Assembly: GCA_005882525.1 (NCBI GenBank)
Contig: VBGO01000011.1
Coordinates: forward strand, 1 to 29,682
From: Chloroflexota bacterium
GTDB lineage: Bacteria; Chloroflexota; Dormibacteria; CF-121
Length of the DNA stretch: 29,682 nt
Reading direction: 5' to 3'
Shown here: piece by piece, positions 15,503 through 22,180 of the stretch
How the letters are laid out: every line of letters starts with the position of its first letter
How positions within the stretch are numbered: position 1 is the first letter of the stretch
Made by a program: the position numbers and the translations under genes
The notes under the pieces: model-generated
The model's input: only the letters and a program-made list of their open reading frames with translations
Database searches by the model: none
What the model was told of the DNA's origin: nothing

Positions 15503-16236
15503 TGGTCGAGGGCCGCGTCCGGCTGGACCAGGCGCTGGTGGCCCAGGGGCTGGTGTCGTCTCGGCAGCGCGCCCAGGCGATGGTTCGGGCCGGCCTGGTG
15601 CGGGTGGCAGGAGAGGTTGCCGACCGGCCCGACCAGCTGGTCAGCCCCACCGTCGGCATCGACCTCGCCGGGACCAAGGCGTTCGTCAGCCGCGGCGGCG
15701 AAAAGCTGACGGCCGCGCTCGATGCCTTCGACTTCGATCCGGCGGGACGGGTCTGCCTCGACGTCGGCGCGTCGACCGGGGGTTTCACCGATGCCCTGCT
15801 GCGCCGAGGCGCCAGCGTGGTTGTCGCGGTGGACGTCGGCTATGGTCAGCTGGCCTGGAGCCTTCGGCAGGACCCGAGGGTGATCGTGCTGGAGCGGGTC
15901 AACATCCGTCACCTCGATCGGTTGCCGGTCCCCGCCGACCTGGCCGTGATCGATGTCTCATTCATCTCGTTGCGGCTGGTGCTGCCTCGCGTCCGTGAGC
16001 TGCTCAGCCCGCCGGGCGACGTCATCGCGCTGGTCAAACCGCAGTTCGAGGTCGGCAAGGGCGCGGTGGGGAAGGGCGGCGTGGTCCGCGACCCCGAACA
16101 GCATCGTCGGGTCCTTAACGAGCTCCGCCAGTTTGCCGAGGAGAACGGCTACGCGATCGCCGGCGAGATCCCCTCGCCGATCCTGGGCGCCAAGGGGAAT
16201 CGCGAATTCCTTCTGTATTTGAGGCGCCATGGCTGA
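15493..16236 (+). CDS. tlyA: TlyA family rRNA 2'-O-methyltransferase / hemolysin A
   Basis: The 247-residue protein has an N-terminal S4 RNA-binding domain (VRLDQALVAQGLVSSRQRAQAMVRAGLVRV, about residues 8-37). An FtsJ-type Rossmann methyltransferase follows (CLDVGASTGGFTDALL, about 93-108; VIDVSFISLRLVLP; LVKPQFEVGKG, then GNREFLLYL). The lysine in VSRGGEKL and the aspartates and lysine in these motifs fit the usual TlyA/FtsJ arrangement. TlyA methylates 16S and 23S rRNA in mycobacteria and affects capreomycin sensitivity; the same activity is inferred here. The ATG at 15493 overlaps DUF212 and its end overlaps nadK by 8 bases. Confidence 0.94.
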   Translation: MALMVEGRVRLDQALVAQGLVSSRQRAQAMVRAGLVRVAGEVADRPDQLVSPTVGIDLAGTKAFVSRGGEKLTAALDAFDFDPAGRVCLDVGASTGGFTDALLRRGASVVVAVDVGYGQLAWSLRQDPRVIVLERVNIRHLDRLPVPADLAVIDVSFISLRLVLPRVRELLSPPGDVIALVKPQFEVGKGAVGKGGVVRDPEQHRRVLNELRQFAEENGYAIAGEIPSPILGAKGNREFLLYLRRHG

Positions 16237-17074
16237 CGCCGTCGGGATCGTCTGCCACCCCCGCATCGATATCGGCGGCGCACCCGTGATGGAGGTGCGG
16301 CGACGCCTCGAGGCGCGCGGCTTTCGGGTGTGGACGTACTGCGCAACCGCGGAGGAGCGGCCGGGGGCGCTGGTCGGCGAGCTCAACGGGACCCGCCTGA
16401 TCGTCAGTATCGGCGGCGACGGGACGCTGCTCTGGACCGCCCAACAGGCAGCCGCGGCGCGGATTCCGGTCCTCGGGATCAACGCCGGCCGTCTCGGGTT
16501 CCTGACCCAGGTGCAGCTCGGCGAAGAGGGTAAGGCCCTGGACCGATGGGCGGCAGGTGACTTCACCCTGCAACGCCGCGCCCTCCTCGAGGCACGGGTC
16601 GGCGATCGCGTGTTCCTGGCGCTCAACGACGTGGTCGTCCATAAAGGAATCGAAATCAACCTGATCCGGATCGAGGTCGTCGCTGACGGCCAACCGGCCG
16701 GAAAATTCGACGCGGATGGGGTGATCGTCTCGACGCCGACCGGGTCAACCGGCTATGCCCTGTCCCTGGGTGGACCAATCGTCCATCCTGACGTGCGGGC
16801 GATGGTCTTCATGCCGCTGAACCCGCACAGCCTCTTCAACCGCCCGATCATTCTGCCCGAGCAGTCGCGGATCTCGATTCGGCTGCCAAGCGCGTCCGCC
16901 ATCCTCACCTGCGATGGGCAGCAGAATGCGGCGCTCGACCCTGGTGCGGAAGTCCAGATCGCCGCTCCCGGTCTGCAAGTGGATGTGGTGGTGTTCAAGG
17001 GTGGTCCCAACTTCTTCGAGCTGCTCCGTCGCAAACTGCGCTGGGGGCTGCCGCTTACCGATGGTGACGATTGA
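16229..17074 (+). CDS. nadK: NAD kinase
   Basis: NadK phosphorylates NAD to NADP. The 281 residues carry the diagnostic IVSIGGDGTLLWTAQQ (GGDGT, about residues 58-62), GINAGRLGFLTQV, and LNDVVVHKG. The NAD-site ADGVIVSTPTGSTGYALSLGGPIVHPDVRA follows, then ILTCDGQQ. The ATG at 16229 overlaps tlyA by 8 bases; nadK beside tlyA is a common pairing in Gram-positive and Chloroflexota genomes. It would supply NADP, and the window also encodes the preceding NAD synthetase step. The stop overlaps the HD gene as TTGA. Confidence 0.97.
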   Translation: MADAVGIVCHPRIDIGGAPVMEVRRRLEARGFRVWTYCATAEERPGALVGELNGTRLIVSIGGDGTLLWTAQQAAAARIPVLGINAGRLGFLTQVQLGEEGKALDRWAAGDFTLQRRALLEARVGDRVFLALNDVVVHKGIEINLIRIEVVADGQPAGKFDADGVIVSTPTGSTGYALSLGGPIVHPDVRAMVFMPLNPHSLFNRPIILPEQSRISIRLPSASAILTCDGQQNAALDPGAEVQIAAPGLQVDVVVFKGGPNFFELLRRKLRWGLPLTDGDD

Positions 17075-17571
17075 CCGGCTCGGTGAGGCGGCGGGTCGGC
17101 CAGTTCTGGCGCCATGCCTCGGCTCGGGTCACGCCACATGAGCGAGCGACGGCTGAACAGCTCCTGGGTCCGCTCTCGGCTCTCTTCCTCGAGCTGCCGG
17201 TCAACGATCAGCGGCACGGGCTCGACGTGCTCCAGACGGTGATCCGCATCGACAGTCAGCCCAGCCGGCTGTTGCAGCAAGCCGCCCTGCTGCACGACCT
17301 GGGCAAAGCCGGTGCGCACTTCTCGGTCGTAGAGCGCAGCCTGACCGTCTTGCTGCTGGCCACCTCGGCTCGGACCTTGACGGCCTTGCTGCGCGCCCGG
17401 CCCGGCTTCGCCCGCCGCTACGCGATCTATGCCGATCACGCCAAAATCGGCGCCGAGCGGCTACGGGCGGCCGGCGCGGGCGAGCTCGCCGCCATCGTTG
17501 CCGAGCACCATGCCACCGATCCAGTGTCCGAGGTGACCCGTCAACTGAAACGGGCCGACGGTCGGAATTGA
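17071..17571 (+). CDS. HD-domain metal-dependent phosphohydrolase
   Basis: This 166-residue protein has the HD superfamily ligand set. H49 (QRHGLDVL), H75-D76 in LLHDLGKAGAHF, a later histidine in IYADHAKIGAERLR, and EHH near residue 148 are visible. HD proteins hydrolyse phosphomonoesters or nucleotides; the substrate here is unknown. The TTG at 17071 overlaps the nadK stop and the 3' end overlaps scpA, both as TTGA. Predicted HD hydrolases of this type occur beside nadK/scpA in related genomes by my recollection, not checked. Confidence 0.85.
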   Translation: MTGSVRRRVGQFWRHASARVTPHERATAEQLLGPLSALFLELPVNDQRHGLDVLQTVIRIDSQPSRLLQQAALLHDLGKAGAHFSVVERSLTVLLLATSARTLTALLRARPGFARRYAIYADHAKIGAERLRAAGAGELAAIVAEHHATDPVSEVTRQLKRADGRN

Positions 17572-18314
17572 GTCCGGAGATCACGGCCGAGCTCGAGCGC
17601 GATCCCGTCTACATCGTCCGCACGCCCGCCTTCGACGGGCCGATCGAGCTGCTGCTCACCCTCGCGCAGCGAGCGGAGGTCGATCTCAAGGCGGTCTCGC
17701 TCGCCAGCCTGACCGATGACTACCTTCAGGCCATCGAGCGAGAGGCGCCACCGCTGGACCAGCTGGCAGCGTTCCTGGTGATCGGGGCGCGGCTGGTCCA
17801 GCTCAAGGCCGCCGGCCTGATGCCGCACGCGGCGGTGGGGGAGGAGGAGGATCTGCAGGCCTGGGAGGAGGCGATCAAGGGGCGGCTCGAAGAGTACAAG
17901 CGCTTCAAGGAACTCGCCGAGTCCCTGATGCGGCGCCACGCGAGTGGACGGTTCACCTTCGCCGGTCTGCTCGAGCCCGAGGTGATCCCGCAAGCACGCG
18001 TGCAGGTGAGCCTCGACGTCCTGGCCAGCGCCTTCCGGCAAGTGCTCGACCGGTTGCCGCCAGCGGAGCAGGTCACGGTCGAGATGGAGCACGTCTCGCT
18101 GGCCGACAAGCTCGAGGAACTCCGGCAGATGCTGGCGCATCACGCGCAAGTCAACTTCAGTGCAATCTTCCGCCACGCGCGCTCCAGGTTGGAGGCGGTG
18201 GTGACCTTCCTCGCGCTGTTGGAGCTGATTAGAATCGGTGAGGCCCGCGTGGCGCAGGCCTCGGCGTTCGGTGAGATCACCGTCTACGGACAGGAGAGAA
18301 AGGAAGCCGAGTGA
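17568..18314 (+). CDS. scpA: Segregation and condensation protein A
   Basis: ScpA is the kleisin that bridges SMC heads in the bacterial condensin. The 248 residues show the ScpA start PAFDGPIELLLTLAQRAEVDLKAVSLASLTDDYLQAIE (about 20-57) and VIGARLVQLKA. A C-terminal winged helix follows (VVTFLALLELIRIGEARVAQASAFGEI). The TTG at 17568 overlaps the HD gene as TTGA. scpB follows with a GTGA overlap. Smc itself is not in the window. Confidence 0.96.
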   Translation: MSPEITAELERDPVYIVRTPAFDGPIELLLTLAQRAEVDLKAVSLASLTDDYLQAIEREAPPLDQLAAFLVIGARLVQLKAAGLMPHAAVGEEEDLQAWEEAIKGRLEEYKRFKELAESLMRRHASGRFTFAGLLEPEVIPQARVQVSLDVLASAFRQVLDRLPPAEQVTVEMEHVSLADKLEELRQMLAHHAQVNFSAIFRHARSRLEAVVTFLALLELIRIGEARVAQASAFGEITVYGQERKEAE

Positions 18315-18865
18315 GCTCGAGGATCGACGGGGTGACACAGGTGAGGGACACGACCGCCCTGGCGGCGGCCCTCGAAGCCGTGCTCTTCACCCTCAACCGG
18401 GCGGTCACCGTGCTCGAGCTCCAGGACATCCTGCAGTCGCCGCTGCCGGACATCGAGGCCGCCGCGGCCGGCCTCGTCGAAGTGCTCAAGGGTCGCGGCC
18501 TCTTTCTGCAGCGACATCAAGACCAACTTCAGCTGGTCACCGACCCGGCGCAAGCGGACGTGGTCCGTCGGGTGCTGCGCCCGGAGTACCCCTCCCGCCT
18601 CTCCCCCGCGGCCTACGAGACGCTGGCCATCATCGCCTACCGTCAGCCGCTCACCCGCGCGCGGATCGAAGAAATTCGCGGCGTCAACTGCGAGGCGGTA
18701 CTGGAGAGCCTGGAAGAAAAGGGCCTGATCACCGAGACCGGCCGGCTCGATGCGCCGGGGACTCCGCGCCTCTTCGGCACCACCATGAAATTTCTGCAGA
18801 TCCTGGGCCTGAGCGGTCTGGATGAGCTGCCACCGCTACCCCAATCCGCCTCAACCAGTTCCTAG
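18311..18865 (+). CDS. scpB: Segregation and condensation protein B
   Basis: ScpB is a dimer of winged helices that binds ScpA. The 184 residues have ALEAVLFTLNRAVTVLELQDIL, then LQLVTDPAQADVVRRVL. The highly conserved SRLSPAAYETLAIIAYRQPLTRARIEEIRGVN follows, then LEEKGLITETGRLDAPGTPRLFGTTMKFLQILGL. The GTG at 18311 overlaps scpA (GTGA). An in-frame GTG soon after is an alternative start. Its 3' end overlaps the first codons of the RsuA-like gene. Confidence 0.96.
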   Translation: MSSRIDGVTQVRDTTALAAALEAVLFTLNRAVTVLELQDILQSPLPDIEAAAAGLVEVLKGRGLFLQRHQDQLQLVTDPAQADVVRRVLRPEYPSRLSPAAYETLAIIAYRQPLTRARIEEIRGVNCEAVLESLEEKGLITETGRLDAPGTPRLFGTTMKFLQILGLSGLDELPPLPQSASTSS

Positions 18866-19557
18866 CGCGCGCCGGCGTGGCGGCCCGCCGGAAGGCCGAC
18901 CAGTTGATCGCCTCCGGTGAGGTTTCCGTGAACGGGGCGCCGGCCGTCGCCGGCCAGCAGGTGACCCCGGGCGTCGACACCGTGATGGTCGGCGGCCGGC
19001 CGGTCCAGCCGGTCACCGAGTGGACCTACCTGATGATGAACAAGCCGGTTGGCGTGTTGACCAGCGTGGGCGATGCGCGCGGCCGCCGGAGCGTGACCGA
19101 CCGCCTGCCACCCGGAGGCGCGCGCGTCTTCCCGGTCGGCCGGCTGGATCTCGACAGCCGGGGACTGGTGCTCTTGACCGATGACGGGGAGCTGGCAGGA
19201 CGCCTGATGCACCCCCGCTACCATGTCGAAAAGGAATACCGGGTCGTGGTCACGGGCCAGCCGCATAAGGACGCCTTGCGGCAGCTGTCGGAGGGGATGG
19301 TCGTAAGCGGGGAACGGTTCGAGCCGGCCGAGGTCCGGGTGCTCGATAGCACGGCCGGCGATACCCGGCTGTCGATGGTGCTGCGGGAGGGGCGCAAGCG
19401 CGAAGTGCGCCGGCTCTGGCAGGCGCTCGGCCATCCGGTCCTCGACCTGCAGCGGGTGCGCATCGATGGACTGACGCTCGGTGACCTCCCGGAAGGCGGC
19501 GTACGACCATTGAATCCGGACGAGCTGTCGCGGCTCAGGTCCGCGGCGGGACTCTAG
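18844..19557 (+). CDS. RsuA/RluB-family 16S/23S rRNA pseudouridine synthase, possible ATC start
   Basis: The protein has an N-terminal S4 domain (IRLNQFLARAGVAARRKADQLIASGEVSVNG) and the pseudouridine synthase core. Visible motifs are LMMNKPVGVLTS, FPVGRLDLDSRGLVLLTDDGELAGRLMHPRYHVEKEYRV (catalytic Asp in GRLDLDS), and REGRKREVRRLWQALGHPVLDLQRVRIDGL. It makes one pseudouridine in rRNA; RsuA or RluB cannot be told apart here. The first canonical start in frame is a GTG at 18877, inside the S4 helix. The family start (MRLNKFLA) aligns with ATC at 18844, and a stop at 18823 closes the frame upstream. The start given is therefore ATC, overlapping scpB by 22 bases. Confidence 0.88.
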   Translation: MRLNQFLARAGVAARRKADQLIASGEVSVNGAPAVAGQQVTPGVDTVMVGGRPVQPVTEWTYLMMNKPVGVLTSVGDARGRRSVTDRLPPGGARVFPVGRLDLDSRGLVLLTDDGELAGRLMHPRYHVEKEYRVVVTGQPHKDALRQLSEGMVVSGERFEPAEVRVLDSTAGDTRLSMVLREGRKREVRRLWQALGHPVLDLQRVRIDGLTLGDLPEGGVRPLNPDELSRLRSAAGL

Positions 19558-19560
19558 CCC

Positions 19561-20229
19561 GTGATAATCGCCATTGACGGACCCGCCGGATCAGGAAAGA
19601 CCACCATCGGTCGGATACTGGCGGACGAGTTGGGATTCGCGCTGGTCGACACCGGGCTCTTCTATCGCGCGGCGACGGTCGAGGCCCGCCGACGCGGGAT
19701 CGCGGCCACCGACGTGGCGAAGTTGATCCAGATGCTCCACGACATCGACATCGTCGTGGACACGTCCCCCAGCCTGGAAACCGAACGCCCACTCCTCACT
19801 GTTGACGGCCGCGACATCACGCGGGACGCCCACAACCCGGCAATCGCAGCCGATCTCTCGCAGGTCTCGCAGCTTCCCGACGTTCGGCGGCTGCTGGTGG
19901 AGCCGCAGCGCCGCGCTGCGAAGGGTGATTCGGTCGTGTTGGGCCGGGATATCGGCACCGTCATCTTCCCGGCTGCCGACTTCAAGTTTTTCTTCACAGC
20001 TCCGGCCGCCGAGCGTGTGGCACGGCGCCGCCGCGAACTCGATAAGACGAGTGGGAGCGCCACGCCGGATGCAGTGCTCGAGCAGGAAGTCGAAGCCCGC
20101 GATCGGGCCGACCAGGAACGCGAAGTCGCTCCGTTACGGCCGGCAACCGATGCTATAATCGTCGCGACTGAGGGCAAGTCGGTCCGTCAAGTCTTTGACG
20201 AAGTGATGGCCCGGCTGCCGAAGCACTGA
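19561..20229 (+). CDS. cmk: Cytidylate kinase
   Basis: CMP kinase phosphorylates (d)CMP. The 222 residues start with MIIAIDGPAGSGKTTIGRILADELGFALVDTGLFYRA (P-loop GPAGSGKTT, then the D-T-G-x-x-Y-R substrate motif). The protein continues with VDGRDITRDAHNPAIAADLSQVSQLPDVR, VVLGRDIGTVIFPAA, and the lid helix. The GTG at 19561 follows the pseudouridine synthase stop by three bases. A perfect extended -10 box lies in its last 80 bases. The rsuA/rluB-cmk-plsC order is widely conserved. Confidence 0.96.
   Translation: MIIAIDGPAGSGKTTIGRILADELGFALVDTGLFYRAATVEARRRGIAATDVAKLIQMLHDIDIVVDTSPSLETERPLLTVDGRDITRDAHNPAIAADLSQVSQLPDVRRLLVEPQRRAAKGDSVVLGRDIGTVIFPAADFKFFFTAPAAERVARRRRELDKTSGSATPDAVLEQEVEARDRADQEREVAPLRPATDAIIVATEGKSVRQVFDEVMARLPKH
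20151..20159 (+). promoter_or_regulatory. Extended -10 promoter inside the end of cmk
   Basis: TGCTATAAT at 20151-20159 is a perfect extended -10 element (TGnTATAAT). The predicted start near 20166 is about 70 bases before plsC, so it could transcribe plsC and the PIN-PhoH gene independently of cmk. No -35 box is required with TGn and none is clear. Confidence 0.45.
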
Positions 20230-20234
20230 TCGCT

Positions 20235-20851
20235 TTGAGCTATTCCTTCCTTACTGGTCTTGCACGGCTCCTAACCCGCATCGTTGTAGGTTCGAAATTC
20301 CACCTCCGTGGCACCGCAAACGTGCCGTCCAGCGGACGGCGATCATCGGCGCCTGGACCCCACGGCCTGTCTGGTTCATGGCTAAGGCTGAGCTGTTCAA
20401 AGGCAGCTGGGCCTGGTTGATGCGTGCCTATCACGCCTTTCCCGTGATCCGCCACTCACCGGACCGGACGGCGCTCCGCCGCGCCTTCGGCTTGCTCCGG
20501 GAAGGCTCGGCCGTGGTGCTGTTCCCCGAAGGCCATCGATCCGAGAACGCCCGGCTCCTCCGGGCCGAACCCGGCGCCGGCTTCGTGGCCCGTCGCTCGG
20601 GCGCACCGCTGGTCCCAATCGCCATCACCGGGACGCAAAACGTCCTGGGCCGGCAGGGAAAGTTCCTGCGGCGGGCGGAGGTCGACATGACGTTTGGCGA
20701 GCCGTTCCAGCTGCCCGAGCGCAATCGAGATGGCAGCCCGATGGATCATCAGCAGAGCGCGGATTACCTGATGACAAAGATCGCCCAGCTGCTGCCGTTG
20801 GAGTATCAGGGGGAGTACGCGAGCTCGTCCCTGCGAAGCGCAAACGCATGA
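20235..20851 (+). pseudogene. plsC: 1-acyl-glycerol-3-phosphate acyltransferase (PlsC), catalytic motif deleted
   Basis: PlsC acylates lysophosphatidic acid in the membrane. The frame from the TTG at 20235 encodes a normal start (SFLTGLARLLTRIVVGSKFHLRGTANVPSSG). The family then continues in another frame as TAIIGAWTPRPVWFMAKAELF, LLREGSAVVLFPEGHRSE (motif III, FPEG) and PLVPIAITGTQNVL. The residues expected between, about 13 including the catalytic NHxxxxD, are absent. The junction is at about 20334-20337. The lost length must be one more than a multiple of three, about 40 bases. The shortened frame alone (from ATG 20378) lacks the catalytic site. Either the gene is dead or the assembly is defective here. 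The stop overlaps the next gene as ATGA. Confidence 0.88.
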
Positions 20852-22170
20852 AGAAGATCTACGTCCTCGACACCAACGTCCTGCTGCACGATCCGAACGC
20901 CATCTTCTCGTTCGAGGACAACGAGATCGTGATCCCGCTGACGGTGATCGAGGAGATCGACGGCCAGAAGCGCCGCCAGGACGAGGTTGGACGGCACGCC
21001 CGCCTCATCGCCCATCATTTCGATGACCTCCGCGCGACAGGCAAGTTGTCGGAGGGCGTTGCCCTCAAGTACGGCGGCACGCTGCGTGTCGAGCTGACGC
21101 ACGAGAATACCGCCCATCTCCCTGAGGATCTCGATCCGCGCAAGGCTGACAACCAGATCATCGCCCTCACGCTCCAGCTCAAAGCCGAGAGCAACGGCAC
21201 ACCGGTGATCCTGGTGAGTAAGGACATCAATGTCCGGGTCAAGGCGGACGCGCTCAACCTGCAGGCCCAGGACTACGAGACCGACAAGATGGTGCTCAAT
21301 GAAGAGGACCTTTACGACGGGATGACCACCTTATCCGTGTCGCCGGACGATATCGAGACTTTTACCAGGACCAACAGCTACCAGCCGTCGAACGGCCAGC
21401 TCTTCTTCAACCAGTTCGTCCATTTCAAGTCGGTCAACGGCACCAAGTCGAGCGCACTGGGGCGCTACGACGCCGCCGCCGGCCAGGTGGTGGCGCTGGC
21501 GCCGATGAAGAAAGAGATCTGGGGCATCCAGCCAAAGAACCTCGGCCAGCGGTTCGCCTTCGACATCCTGCTCGACGACCGGATCCCGTTTGTCACCATG
21601 ACCGGCCAGGCCGGCACCGGCAAAACGCTCCTGGCGCTGGCCGCGGGCTTGAACAAGGTGCTGGACCAGCACCGCTACCGGCGGCTGCTGGTGACCCGGC
21701 CCGTGATCCCGATGGGCAAGGACGTCGGCTACCTGCCGGGTGACAAGGACGAAAAGCTGCGGCCCTGGATGCAGCCGATCTACGACAACCTCGAATACCT
21801 GATGGGTTGCATCTACAAAGAACAGATGGCGGCGGACATGATCCGCCATATCCAGGACAAAGGCCTGTTCGAGGCGGAAGCGCTGACCTACATTCGGGGA
21901 CGGAGCATCCCGCAGCAGTTCATCATCGTCGATGAGGCGCAGAACCTCACTCCCCACGAGGTCAAGACGATCGTGTCGCGCGCCGGGGAGGGCACCAAGA
22001 TCGTCCTGACGGGCGACCCCAACCAGATCGACCATCCCTACCTGGACTTCCGCAGCAACGGGCTCTGCTACGCGATCGAGAAATTCAAGAACAACCCACT
22101 GGCGGGCCACGTCACGCTGACCAAGGGACAGCGATCCGAACTCGCGGAGCTCGCGGCGAAACTGCTCTAG
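20848..22170 (+). CDS. PIN-PhoH fusion protein (PhoH-like ATPase)
   Basis: The 440 residues hold an N-terminal PIN RNase domain (YVLDTNVLLHDP with D7; TVIEEIDGQKRRQDEVGRHAR; ADNQIIALTLQL; LVSKDINVRVKADAL) and a C-terminal PhoH ATPase. The PhoH part has Walker A GQAGTGKTLLALAAGL (about 252-267), VTRPVIPMGKDVGYLPGDKDEKLRPWMQPI, and Walker B IIVDEAQNLTPHEVKTI (about 358). It also has TGDPNQIDHPYLDFRSNGL. The architecture is that of PhoH2-type proteins, which couple RNA unwinding to RNA cleavage in mycobacteria. It is fused and intact here. The ATG overlaps plsC (ATGA). Confidence 0.94.
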   Translation: MKKIYVLDTNVLLHDPNAIFSFEDNEIVIPLTVIEEIDGQKRRQDEVGRHARLIAHHFDDLRATGKLSEGVALKYGGTLRVELTHENTAHLPEDLDPRKADNQIIALTLQLKAESNGTPVILVSKDINVRVKADALNLQAQDYETDKMVLNEEDLYDGMTTLSVSPDDIETFTRTNSYQPSNGQLFFNQFVHFKSVNGTKSSALGRYDAAAGQVVALAPMKKEIWGIQPKNLGQRFAFDILLDDRIPFVTMTGQAGTGKTLLALAAGLNKVLDQHRYRRLLVTRPVIPMGKDVGYLPGDKDEKLRPWMQPIYDNLEYLMGCIYKEQMAADMIRHIQDKGLFEAEALTYIRGRSIPQQFIIVDEAQNLTPHEVKTIVSRAGEGTKIVLTGDPNQIDHPYLDFRSNGLCYAIEKFKNNPLAGHVTLTKGQRSELAELAAKLL

Positions 22171-22180
22171 CATTTAGCTA

